Assembly: GCF_051622035.1 (NCBI RefSeq)
Contig: NC_135358.1
Location: 6,902,501 to 6,966,500 of the forward strand
Reading direction: 5' to 3'
Length of the DNA stretch: 64,000 nucleotides
From: Arctopsyche grandis
Lineage: Eukaryota; Arthropoda; Insecta; Trichoptera; Hydropsychidae
Shown: positions 30,130-40,348 of the stretch, piece after piece
How the letters are laid out: each line of letters opens with the position of its first letter
Position numbering within the stretch: position 1 is the first letter of the stretch
Translations under genes and position numbers: made by a program
Notes under the pieces: model-generated
Told to the model about the DNA's origin: nothing
What the model saw: only the letters and a program-made list of their open reading frames with translations
The model's database searches: none

Positions 30130-31726
30130 ATGTTTCAAATTGACCTGTCGTATTTAATCACGATCGTAATAGGAATTGTGATCGTATCCGTGTACAAATT
30201 TATCAATTTGCGAAATTATTGGAAGAATAAAAATGTGCCGTTTGTTTCGCCGCTTCCTATTGTTGGAAACCATCTCGATTTAATATTGAACAGAAGGACA
30301 ATAGGACATATCTATCAGGATTATTACCATAAATTTAAAAACGAAAAATATGTTGGATTATTTCGTATGCAACAGCCAACGTTGTTGATCAGAGATCTCG
30401 AACTATCGAAGTATGTGCTAATAAAAAATTTCAACTCATACCAAAATAGAGACGATGACCACAACGAGTTGAAGGAAAAACTGACTTCCAACATGGTCAC
30501 AGCGACTAGTGAGAAGTGGAGAAAATCCAGACAGAAGTTATCGCCTACCTTCACTTCGGGAAAATTACGAAATATGTTTTATTTAATTTTGGAAAAGGGC
30601 GAAGAATTGCAAAAACGCACGGACCTTTTGTTGGATGTTGGCGGAGAAATTAATGTTCACGAACTGGTCGCGAATTATACCACCGAAGTGATTGGCTCGT
30701 GTGCTTTTGGTCTTCAATTAAATACGATGATGGACACAAAAGATCAATTCCGAAGAATGGGACGACTGATCTTCACCATGGATTTTAAGAGAATGGTTAA
30801 AACTCTTGCTAGAATTATTTCGCCTAGGATTTTTTATGCTTTTGGATTCAAAGTCTTTCCACAAACAATCGAAGATTTCTTTGTGAAAATAGTGAAAGAC
30901 ATGATGGTGCAACGTAAGAAAAGTCCAATCAAACGAAATGATTTCATAGATTTGTTGCTGGAATTAAAATATCAGGACGGAAACGAAGATAAGGAGATGG
31001 ATGACATGTATTTGGCAGCTCAGGCATTTATATTTTTCGCGGCTGGATTTGAAACGTCTTCATTGATTATTTCCGCGACTATTCAAGAAATGGCTTTTAA
31101 TCCAGACATACAGGGGAGACTGGTCCAGGAGATAGAAAGTGTAATAGTGAAGCACGATGGCAAATTAACCTACGATGGTATTGCAGAAATGGAGTATTTG
31201 GACATGGTTATAAGTGAGACGATGAGAAAATATCCTGTAGTCGGAATAATACCGAGGACGTGTACAGCAACTGATAAGCTTCCCGATACAGATTTGGTAG
31301 TCGAAAAAGGAACAAAAATTGCCATACCTGTTTTAGCGCTGCACTACGATCCAAATTATTTTCCGGATCCGGAAAAATACGACCCAGAACGATTTACCGC
31401 TGAGGCGAAAAGAGATCGACATCCCATGGTGTATCTTCCGTTTGGAGAAGGACCACGAAATTTCATTGGTAAGTGTTTCATACTTTTGCATAAGATTTAT
31501 GAAATTACAAATCAAATAAGTCAAATCGCAATAACGTGAATTTATTTTATTTTAAGGATTAAGATTTGGGAAAATTCAAACTAAAATTGGAATAATTAGT
31601 ATGCTGCGGAATTATAAATTTGAACCGACAGAAAAGACAAAGAATATTCGCTTTAAACCCAGAAATTTCGTCCATTCTCCAATCGACAGTGTGATTTTGC
31701 GTGCCAGTAAAAGAAATACATGTTGA
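30130..31726 (+). CDS. P450-like protein, CYP6-like, 502 aa, heme Cys replaced by Phe
   Basis: Exon 1 is 30130-31468, the intron 31469-31556 (88 bp, GTAAGT...AAG, phase 1) and exon 2 31557-31726. Anchor MFQIDLSYLITIVIGIVIV, hinge SPLPIVGN, helix-C WRKSR at 130, I-helix AGFETSS at 305, ETMR at 363 and PERF are all intact. The heme-binding loop reads FGEGPRNFIG: codon 445 is TTC (31462-31464) where the relatives have TGC. Cys is the axial heme ligand in essentially all P450s, so ordinary monooxygenase activity should be lost. Promoter block, splice sites and the rest of the frame are conserved. It could be a newly dead gene, a null allele, a sequencing error, or a pseudoenzyme kept for another role. 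Confidence 0.88.
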
Positions 31727-32204
31727 ATATTTATTGTTAATAAACAAATAAATAGCAATCACAATATGTTCAGATTTTTTTTTATTAAAATAAAATTATT
31801 TACATGTTGTTTAAAACACATTTTTTGTATGAAATAAAACGTTCAGTATGTTTCAGTATTGTACAATGAATGACCTTAATCATCTGATTACTAAAGCATT
31901 TAAAGCTAATTACGCCCACACACAAATGAATTTTAGAATCAATATAAGTATATTAATAGACATAGCTACTAATAATTAATCGACCCAAACGAATATGACA
32001 TTTTTTGTAATTTGGGGCTTCATTTTGTTTTTAAACAAATCGCTTATCATATCACGATTATTAATTTGGAAAATATTTGGAGATATATAATTGGAAGTTG
32101 GGTCAAAGGTGAATTATAATGAATACTAAACAGCACGGATGTGAGTGCAAAGTTGCGCCTCAGGTAAATAGATGACGTCGCCAAGTGCATTAAAGTCGAA
32201 TCAA
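31727..32204 (+). repeat. 3' flank of the 30130 gene, duplicated at 33805-34200
   Basis: CATGTTGTTTAAAACACATT, TTGTACAATGAATGAC and TTTTAGAATCAATATAAG recur in order after 33804. No gene is seen here. It marks the tandem duplication of the spacer between the genes at 30130 and 34478. Confidence 0.7.
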
Positions 32205-32580
32205 GTGCAATTTTCTCCCGCAAATTGGATACTGTTCGGAGCTTATGCAAGATGCTTCAGCTTGTTTAATGCAGTTAAGATGGCCATTTAAAACCGTTCC
32301 CGTTCAGTTAACTCGCAATTCTAAACTTCACGGACTGCAGCCTATTAGTTACAAACGTTTAAAATTGAATAGCATAAAATTAAAACAAAAATTAAAAACA
32401 TGTAGCATTAAAAAACATTAAAATGCAAGTTTTAAAATTATTGCACTATTATTATAGTCCCATTTTGTGGTTATTACTGACGGCCATTGCTTCGATTTTA
32501 TTGTTCTGGCACCTCAAACGGAATATTCTGGATTAGATTTTTTATACAAGAAGAGTATCAAAAAACTTTAGCATGCATTA
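32205..32580 (+). pseudogene. P450 scrap: 5' leader and N-terminus of a 34478-type gene
   Basis: GATGGCCATTTAAAACCGTT, the GTTCAGTTAACT initiator region, ATGCAAGTTTTAAAATTATT and GTGGTTATTACTGACGGCCA match 34205-34540. The start ATG of the gene has become TTG. The frame then jumps, by deletion, from CACCTCAAACGGAAT to TTCTGGATTAG, which corresponds to 34600. The rest of the gene is missing. A second half from a different parent gene follows at 33152. Confidence 0.75.
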
Positions 32581-32819
32581 AAAATCAGCATTTGAACATA
32601 AACAATAAATAATTTAAATATTTTTTGTGTTTTATTTGAATTCACGCTAAAATTAGTCGCTTGTGAATAACGACCTTTGTTCGGCGCGCTCCCACGATTA
32701 GGTTTTACACTTTGATTCTGATAATTGGCAAGAAATCTGCTTGAGTGATATCTTAAAAGAAATGGCAATAAGCACACAAGTTTTCAAAAATACAAAAAAA
32801 TTAATACAAAAAAAATATT

Positions 32820-33151
32820 AGACTTTTCCAACTTGACAAATTTTTGAAAACTTATTCGCTAGACAATTAATTAGAAGTATTTTAAAGCAATAAAATATAA
32901 CAATTAATAGGAAAAATATCTCACTATTGATTCCAATACTCACTTTGAGCGTAACAATCCTAAATTTTGAGTTAAAGACCGCAAAAGCCAAAAAACTGTA
33001 AAAATCGCGGATTTTTTTAAACGCTCATATCTCGTAAACGATCACCCACCAACAAAAATAAATATCATATTCGAATTTAGTGGGTCAAACTTAGTAAAGA
33101 TTGGTTAGTTTCCGCTCTGGTAACTCAAAAACGTGATTTTTTGTTGCTCAG
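32820..33151. mobile_element. Arm of the CACTGAGCAAC fold-back element
   Basis: The right end reads AAAACGTGATTTTTTGTTGC then TCAGTG, and is followed by TTA at the start of P450 sequence. It matches the arms of the 8570-9651 element in order for about 300 bp. The opposite arm was not found here. It sits exactly at the junction of two P450 fragments. Confidence 0.6.
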
Positions 33152-33804
33152 TGTTATTTCCGCGACTCTTCAAGAAATGGCCTTTAATCCAGATATACAG
33201 AAGAGACTGGTCCAAGAGATAGAAAGTGTAATAGCGAAACACGATGGCAAATTAACCTACGATGGTATTGCAGAAATGGAATATTTGGATATGGTTATGT
33301 GCGAGACGATGAGAAAACACCCTCCAATCGGATTTATACCGAGAACTTGTACAGCAACTAATAAGCTTCCCGATACAGATTTGGTAGTCGAAAAAGGAAC
33401 AAAAATCGCCATACCTGTTTTAGCGCTGCATTACGATCCAAAATATTTTCCGGATCCGGAAAAATACGACCTAGAATGATTCACCGCTGAGGCGAAAACA
33501 GATCGACATCCCATGGTGAGAAGGACCACGAAATTGCATTGGTAGTCGTTCGGTTCGAAGTGTTTCATAATTTTGCATAAGATTTCTGAAATTACAAATC
33601 AAATGTCAATAATGTGAATTTATTTTACTTTAAGGATTATGATTTGGGAAAATTCAAACTAAAATTGGAATAATTAGTATGCTGCCGAATTATAAATTTG
33701 AACCGACAGAAAAAACAAAAAATATTCGCTTTAAACCCAGAAATTTTATCCATACTCCAATCGACAGTGTGATTTTGCGTGTCAGTAAAAGAAATAAATG
33801 TTGA
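33152..33804 (+). pseudogene. P450 scrap: C-terminus of a 30130-type gene
   Basis: Homology begins at the I-helix end (ISATLQEMAFNPDIQ) and runs through CETMRKHP and YFPDPEKYD. The Arg codon of PERF has become TGA (33478-33480). A deletion removes the YLPFGE codons just before the heme loop, although GPRNCIG-like codons with TGC remain. The intron end is at 33634, and exon 2 (33635-33804) has a second stop where relatives have LRFG. The parent had the heme Cys, so the Cys loss at 30130 arose after the duplication or by conversion. Confidence 0.8.
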
Positions 33805-34200
33805 ATATTTAAGTAATTGTTTTTAAATAAATAAATTGCAATCACAATGTGTTAAGAAATTTTTTTATGAAAATAAATCAACGTTTACGAACTTTTTTTT
33901 CATTTATTTACATGTAGTTTAAAACACATTTTTTTAAAATGACAATATTTTTTTAATATGTTTTTGTTTTGTACAATGAATGACGTTAATCATGTAATCA
34001 ATAATGCTTTTAAAGTTAATTATGCCCATACACAGATGTATTTTAGAATCCATATAAGTAACCATGTATTGATTGATTTTAAATAACATAATAAATAACT
34101 AAATAAGAGATTAAAAATAGCAAATTATTTTCAGAAGTACAAGAAAAATCATTTTTGACAATTCCAATAATAAAAACATCATGTATGTAAGTTGCTTCAG
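33805..34200 (+). repeat. Duplicated spacer, second copy
   Basis: The stretches TTTAAAACACATTTTTT, TTGTACAATGAATGACGTTA and TTTTAGAATCCATATAAG repeat the 31740-31950 spacer. Confidence 0.65.
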
Positions 34201-34224
34201 ATTGCTTAATGAATTTAAGATGGC

Positions 34225-34250
34225 CATTTAAAACCATTTTCGTTCAGTTA
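34225..34250 (+). promoter_or_regulatory. Initiator-like core promoter of the 34478 gene
   Basis: TTTCGTTCAGTTAACTTGCA contains TTCAGTT with a likely start at A34246. The same block is kept in the scrap at 32280-32320. The leader is then about 230 bases long, unlike the short leaders of the other genes. Confidence 0.4.
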
Positions 34251-34422
34251 ACTTGCAATACTTAACTTCACAGACTGCAGTCTAATATGTAGTTCCAAAC
34301 ATTTAAAATTGATATACGACTAATTATAATACTATAATTGGTATACGAATGAATTTTTTTTAAAAATACACGTAGCATTGAAATATCATCCATTACGTTT
34401 TTAGGTCGTCAAAAGTATTTAA

Positions 34423-34449
34423 AATGCAAGTTTTAAAACTATTGCACTA
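34423..34449 (+). promoter_or_regulatory. Upstream open reading frame
   Basis: ATGCAAGTTTTAAAACTATT and GCACTAG encode an eight-codon peptide, MQVLKLLH, ending 28 bases before the main ATG. Its start and first eight codons are also kept in the duplicate at 32422. It may lower translation, but this is inference. Confidence 0.35.
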
Positions 34450-34477
34450 GTATTATAGTTTCATTCATCGTACCATC

Positions 34478-36031
34478 ATGTGGTTATTACTGACGGCCAT
34501 CGCTACGATTTTATTGTTCTGGCACCTCAAACGTAATCACAGCTATTGGAAGAACAAAAATGTACAGTTTGTGAAGCCGATTCTGTTCTTTGGGAATTTT
34601 CTGGATTCCGCTTTATACAAGAAGAGCATGAAGGACGTATACCAATCGGCGTATAACCAATTTCCAGATGAAAAGTACGTGGGGATGTTCAACATGGGTC
34701 GACCCGAATTGTTAATACGAGATCCCGAATTGATAAAGTCAATTCTTGTCAAAGACTTTGACCACTTCTACGATAGATTCTTCGAGAATGTGAGACTGTA
34801 CGAGCCTCTCTCTGCGAACGTGATCAACCTCACTGGCGAAAGATGGAAAACGCTACGTAAGAAGTTAACACCCACTTTCACCACCGGTAAAATGAAAAAC
34901 ATGTTCTACCTCATGTTGGAAAAGGGACACGAGTTGGAGAAGTATTTAGAAGCTAACGTCGGTCAAGAAGCTGAAGTTGAACTCCAAGAAATGTTCGCAA
35001 AATATACAACTGACGTCATCGGTACGTGTGCTTTTGGCGTTTCGGGAGATTCGATGATAGACCCCGAATCGTCATTTAGAAACATAGGAAAAGAAGCCTT
35101 TAAGGACAGCCCAATATTGAACTTCAAAAAAGCATTGCGAATCTTCTCACCAAAGCTGTCCAATCTATTCCGCTTGAGATTCATATCAGAACGCGCTGAG
35201 AACTTTTTCATACAAATAATCGCCGAAAACATCAGCGAAAGACAAATTAAAAACATCGACCGCCATGATTTGATAGACTTACTATTGAAAGAACGAAATA
35301 TGAGTAAGGACATGGAAATAGACGAGCACTTTGTGGCTGCTCAAGCGTTTATCTTTTTCCTAGCCGGTTTCGAGACTAGTTCAAGTTTGATGGCGTTCTT
35401 GATATACGAACTTGCACTAAACTCGAACGTTCAAGAAAAGTTAGTTTCCGAGATAAATAGAGTCCTACAAAATAACGACGGAGAGCTATCATATGAAAAT
35501 TTGGCAGAAATGCATTATCTCGAAATGGTGATGGATGAAACACTCAGAAAATATCCTATCGGTAGACTGACCAGAATATGTACGACACCTTACAAGATTC
35601 CAGATTCGAACGTGACAATAGAAAAAGATATTTGCGCTGTAGTATCCATATCTAGTCTGCACTACGATAGTAAATATTATCCTGAACCTGAAAAGTTCGT
35701 CCCTGAAAGGTTCACAGCAGAAGAAGTACAAGCGAGACATCCCATGGTGTACTTGCCATTTGGAGCAGGACCGCACAATTGCATAGGTAAAAATAAAATT
35801 GGCTATACTTCAACTTTCTTTCTATATTGATTTATCTCAATGTGATACAAACTTTTAGGTCTGAGATTCGGTAAGCTGCAGAGTAAAGTCGGATTGGTAT
35901 CATTTCTACGCCAATATTCAGTCGAAGCAACGACAAAAACTTCTAAGCAAATAAAATGTAGTCCTAAATCAATAGTTCCCAATAATATTGGCGGTTTGTG
36001 GGTAAATCTAAAAAAGAGATATCGAATTTAA
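34478..36031 (+). CDS. Cytochrome P450, CYP3 clan, CYP6-like, diverged member, 493 aa
   Basis: Exon 1 is 34478-35786, the intron 35787-35858 (72 bp, GTAAAA...TAG, phase 1) and exon 2 35859-36031. The N-terminal hydrophobic stretch MWLLLTAIATILLFW is shorter than in its neighbours. It has helix-C WKTLR, I-helix AGFETSS at 296, ETLR at 354, PERF, and FGAGPHNCIG with the heme Cys at 435. The usual Arg before Asn-Cys is His, a position that contacts a heme propionate in many P450s; some active enzymes have His there, so activity is still plausible. It is the most diverged of the five long genes. An eight-codon upstream frame precedes the start. Confidence 0.9.
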
Positions 36032-36133
36032 AGTCATACTACATTATGTCATTTCGATCTTAAATGTAGTTTCATCATTAGTTTTTAATTCGTATGATTA
36101 AATTCAAACCATAAAAGTGTTACGGAGAACTAA

Positions 36134-36329
36134 TCTAATATATAATTTCGAAAAAGACTTTGTATGTATGTTTGTGTGTTTGGTTCGTAGAGTCCATGAT
36201 GTTCAATTTAATAAAAAACAAATTAATGTAAATAAAATAAAACTATTCAAATAAATTTAATAAAATATTTATAATTAGATTGGCCGGTTTATATTACAAA
36301 TACCGAGCGAAGCCAGGTAAAAACACTAG
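36134..36329 (+). mobile_element. Short non-autonomous Helitron, 196 bp
   Basis: It starts TCTAATATATAATTTCGAAA after an A and ends CTAG before a T, with ACCGAGCGAAGCCAGGT near the end. Its ends match those of the element at 19248-19383; the interiors differ in length. Confidence 0.8.
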
Positions 36330-36339
36330 TATATAATAA

Positions 36340-37130
36340 TGCATAAAATGAAAATAATTTGAGTATATGTTTTATTTTCAAATCATATCTACTAGGCTAT
36401 TTTAAACCAACTTTTTTTCTTACCTAAAATAATGTATATAATATTTAAACTATGATCACTGTATATAATAAACTTACGACTTATTGTAAACATAGATTAA
36501 GAAAAATAAAAAGCTTTTAGGAATTTTAATCAATAACAAATCATATTAATCACCATACCATTTTGCATGATGTATGTACATTTCAAATGATATTTTTTGG
36601 GCCTCATAAAGAATAAAGTCTACCTCAACGACTATTTGTATTAAACATTATATAATTTCATATTACATTATATGGAGAGAAAGCCGATTTTGCCATTACC
36701 TTTGATCAATCAATTAAAAAAATACAGAAAAATAAGATACTTCGTTACTTATGGCACATTATGTATATATTCGATTTAAATATAATATACATAGCATCAT
36801 CACATTGAATTTTTATTATTAGCATAGTCATTTTCATCAATACGAAATACTATACCTTTTTACTCGCGCACCCACGTCGTATGTATACATATGTATTAAC
36901 ATTTAAACAAGCAATTACAATGATTAATGATAATTTAAAAAAAAACGCTTGCCAAAACAATGGAATAACAGATCAAACATCAATCCTTCAACGTCCTCCT
37001 TTTTGAACGCGAACGTACTCGTAAAAGATTAAAAATACTGATAGGGTATAATTTTCGCCAGGACATTGTGGCGTAATGATACCAATTAAAACGCGTTTCG
37101 AAGCACGTTTCTCGTAATTTTCACCAGAAG
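36340..37130. other. Intergenic, no gene seen
   Basis: AT-rich and featureless up to about 36,960; thereafter composition rises. This is the right edge of the P450 cluster. Confidence 0.35.
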
Positions 37131-37690
37131 CAATGGGCCGAATCCAATTTTTTTCGACAAGCGTAGAATTTGGGGTTTTCCGAGTGGGAGGAGGGGGGGT
37201 GCAGAGAGCAAGCATCCTAAACGGGCAACAATTTCTCATCCTTTTTCCGTTCGGTTCCCAGGAATGTTTAATATGGGGGGATATTTTCAAAGTTAAATGC
37301 GATATTAAATATTCTACACACGCTTTGATTGGCGTCCGCGAAAAGTTTAATGAATATCCCTCTAACTCCCGACCTCTCCCCGAGGGCCAGGGGGGAAGGG
37401 GGGCGTGGGTTAGAGTTTTAAAAGCGTTTTAAATCGCCCATGTACGAGTCGAAGTGGTGGTGGTCAAGGGTGGGTTGGGTACTGGATAGCCCTAGCCCAC
37501 ATACGCGGACACTGTTTTAATTAAATATCTCGGTGGCGGCAGAATAAATGGCAAACCTTGCAGAATTTTATACTGAAACCGGCCAGTATGTGTTATTTTA
37601 ACAGTCGTACTGGATTTAATCCGATCCAGTTCGCGGTCGACGCGCCACTGCAGATTTCGAGTGAGTTCGGACGCGTGCATTCATTTTGAA
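37130..37690. other. GC-richer single-copy-looking block
   Basis: G-rich runs (37185-37200, 37385-37405), CCCGACCTCTCCCCGAGG and GGTCGACGCGCCACTGCAG stand in sharp contrast to the flanks. Short open frames here carry no recognisable domain. It could be a regulatory region or an untranslated exon. Confidence 0.3.
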
Positions 37691-37999
37691 TTTACTGACT
37701 TTGCAGCTGATCGTAAATAATCACATCATTTTTTTTAATTTTTAAACATATTCATAATTATACCAAAATATCACTCCGTATATAAAAGTTTTCCATGATG
37801 ATGTAGACGCTTTGGAAATTACCAATAAATGGATTTCTCCTGATATACATACATAGTTCCACGTAAGCGTCAATCTGATATTTGTCAACCTCATTAAGAC
37901 TTGGTTAGAATTTCCATCTCACGATTTCCTAAAAAGTTTATCCCCAAGAAATAAATTATTTTAGAGCCCTTGCGAAATCTTTTCCATTGATTAAAATAT

Positions 38000-38150
38000 C
38001 ATTTTTGCTTTTAATTGTGTGTAAATATATAGGAAATTTGCGAGGAACCGTTTCAACAATCCAATCAAGAAATTTGCAAACTCTGATAGAAAAAATCAAA
38101 TTGGCGTCGCAAATATCCAAATCTGACCAGCAGCACAGCAAAAATACTTC
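38000..38150 (-). repeat. SINE fragment, minus orientation
   Basis: GAACCGTTTCAACAATCCAA, GCAAACTCTGATAGAAA and CAAATCTGACCAGCAGCA are the inverted body of the SINE head region at 38256-38440. Only the middle part remains. Confidence 0.45.
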
Positions 38151-38255
38151 AAATCATACATCGTATGATTTTTTTCAATCAAGATTTCAACATGGACTTC
38201 TCAGTTGCTAGCAACATCCGCCAACTACTGAACTACATATACTGCTACATATTAG

Positions 38256-39155
38256 CGAGCAGTTTGGCTTAGTGGTAGCGTATATATTTAGCACCACTGA
38301 GGTCAAAGGTTCGAGTCCTCGCCTTCTGCTGGTTAGATTTGGGGGTTTTGTGACTCCAAATCGATCGTTTCTCTATCAGAGTTTCCCAATTTTATCTGAT
38401 CATTGCTGAAACGGTTCCTGAAAATTGGTATTAGATCTAATCCTGCTGTCACAAAAATCTGCCTGTGTATAATTTGTAATAATTATACACAGTAATCTGA
38501 AATTTATAGATATCTCTATAGACATCTCTATAATTTCGTATTTATTATATTGTTACGTACGCAGCGGATTGAGCGAATTGCACTTAGACCAACTGATATC
38601 TGTTATCGGGTTAACTAAGTGCATGCACTTACTTCCAAGGATTATATCTGGACTCTAAGTGCATTTAGGCTAAACAATGACCGTTATTAGTTATTTCTCA
38701 GAATCGGTATGGGGGACCCAATGTCGTGGAAACACATATCCGAATACGTGACTATACAACAGGTAAACAGATTAGGCGTCCTGAGAGATCTACCCTTTAT
38801 AAGGTACGTAGGCGAAATCATGTCATTCTGGACTGAGCACTGACAGTGCGTGTATCTCCTTAATCATCAATAAATGCTGTGAAACGACTGTTGGCCTTTT
38901 ACTTGGATCCTCCACCCACCCCTACGCAACAATATGTATAAAAATTGTACACAAAAAAAATCTAAAAATAATCCATAGATGTCTCTATGATTATTATTTC
39001 TGATTAATTGTTATATGATATATATTCTGATTGTATATGTATTACTGTATTTCTGATTTCTGATTGTTTATGTATTCTGTATTTCGTTCACGTACACCCG
39101 TCGCATTGGAGCAAATCTGTAATGACGAGTGTATATTGATTTGTAACAATAAAAT
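38256..39155 (+). mobile_element. tRNA-derived SINE, interrupted by a solo LTR
   Basis: The head has a polymerase III A-box-like TGGCTTAGTGGTAG (38268) and B box GGTTCGAGTCC (38309). The body with GTGACTCCAAATCGATCGTT and GAGTTTCCCAATTTTATCTG follows. The tail at 39060-39155 has CGTCGCATTGGAGCAAATCT and an (AAAAT)n end. A 381-bp LTR splits the body at 38551. Relatives lie at 57361, 58770, 62760 and 63469. Confidence 0.65.
38551..38931. mobile_element. Solo LTR of an LTR retrotransposon (fossil)
   Basis: It begins TGTTACGTACGC and ends CTACGCAACA, giving the TG...CA-type ends, and is flanked by ATAT on both sides. An AATAAA signal lies near 38870. No internal region is present, so this is the remnant left by recombination between two LTRs. 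The length and 4-bp target repeat suggest a Ty3/Gypsy-type element. It is younger than the SINE it sits in. Confidence 0.7.
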
Positions 39156-39224
39156 AAAATAAATATGTACATATGTACATATGTATATAATTAAAATAAC
39201 ACAGATACATTATACACAGATTAT

Positions 39225-39318
39225 TATAGTTTTAAAAATTTTGTGATATGCCGTTACTAATGAATTTGTTTCCGATATTTGCAACGGTTTGACAATCTTT
39301 TGGATTTTTTTTAGTTGA
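39225..39318 (+). repeat. Fragment shared with the hAT-like element interior
   Basis: GTGATATGCCGTTACTAATG and TTTGCAACGGTTTGACAATC match 10563-10625 with scattered changes. The ends of the element are not present. Confidence 0.5.
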
Positions 39319-39354
39319 TATTGTATTATCTCTCTTCACGATCTTCCCTTACAT

Positions 39355-40281
39355 GAATTCCCGTTCCCGTTCCCGTTCCCGTTCCCGTTCCCGTTACCGT
39401 TCTCGTTCCCGTTCCCATTTGTCGGAAAAACGTAGGCAGCGAACACATTTGAAATTATTCAATAATTTGTTTATTTTACCCTAAAAAACATTTGAAATTA
39501 ATTCGTTGCAATGCCATTCATTCCCGTTTTTCCCGTTTCCGTTCCTGTTTTTACACGAATAAAGTAGATGGTTTTCCGATGCGTGAGCAGGCCATATACT
39601 GCGGTTATTTTCATAAACTCCTTGCAATAAAAGAGTTTCAAGTCTTGCATCCCGTTGCTCGTCTGTTTGTTTCGCGCTCGAGGTGTATATTGACCAATCG
39701 CTTTTCGTTTGAATTGATTGAATGTTTGAATTAGTATTGTAAATATTCCTTTGTTTTCGAGATTTTAATTGTTCGTTGGTTTTCGTTGATTGTCTGTTTT
39801 TTCCGCGTCTTACGCGAATTCGAATTTGCTTTCTTCAGTTGGCAGACGTCGCGTTTCAAATAATGGTTGTATTTGGCGGACTTGTATATTGCGTTTCAAG
39901 TGCTGGTTGGAGATCAAACAACGTCTTTAAAACCATCTGTTTATCGTGGTTGTCAACAAACAAATTTCATTGACAACAATGGCGCTTTATACTTTCTCTT
40001 CGATAATACGAATTACGAATTACGAATCGCAATTGCGATTATTTTAATTAAGAGGTATTATCCCTTTTTTTCACAGTAAGCTTCCCGGACATGCATACAA
40101 CAAATCCTGAAAGTTCCATCGTAAAATAACGCATGCAATTCCCGTTCCCGTTCCCGTTTCTCAATGCGTTTCGATAAGTGAATGTTTCAGTTTCAAATTA
40201 ATACTTAATAATCAAATCAAATTATAGTATAGTAACGCATACGTGACAGACAGACAAACATTGATTTATATAATGTCAGGT
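39355..40281 (-). mobile_element. GGGAAC-rich Helitron-like element, long form
   Basis: On the minus strand it starts in ATATAAATCAATGTTTGTCTG, then has GTCTGTCACG, two GGGAAC runs, GCATGTCCGGGAAGCTTACTG and a central part of about 430 bp lacking from the copies at 43701 and 55418. It finishes in a CCCGTT/AACGGG hexamer array at 39358-39415. The 3' terminus was not found. The central part has no recognisable Rep or helicase. Confidence 0.6.
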
Positions 40282-40348
40282 TGGTATGAGTGGTAAGTAA
40301 TGTATTTGTACGTTGGTAAGTCGGTCACCAACGTAAACATTTCCTTAA

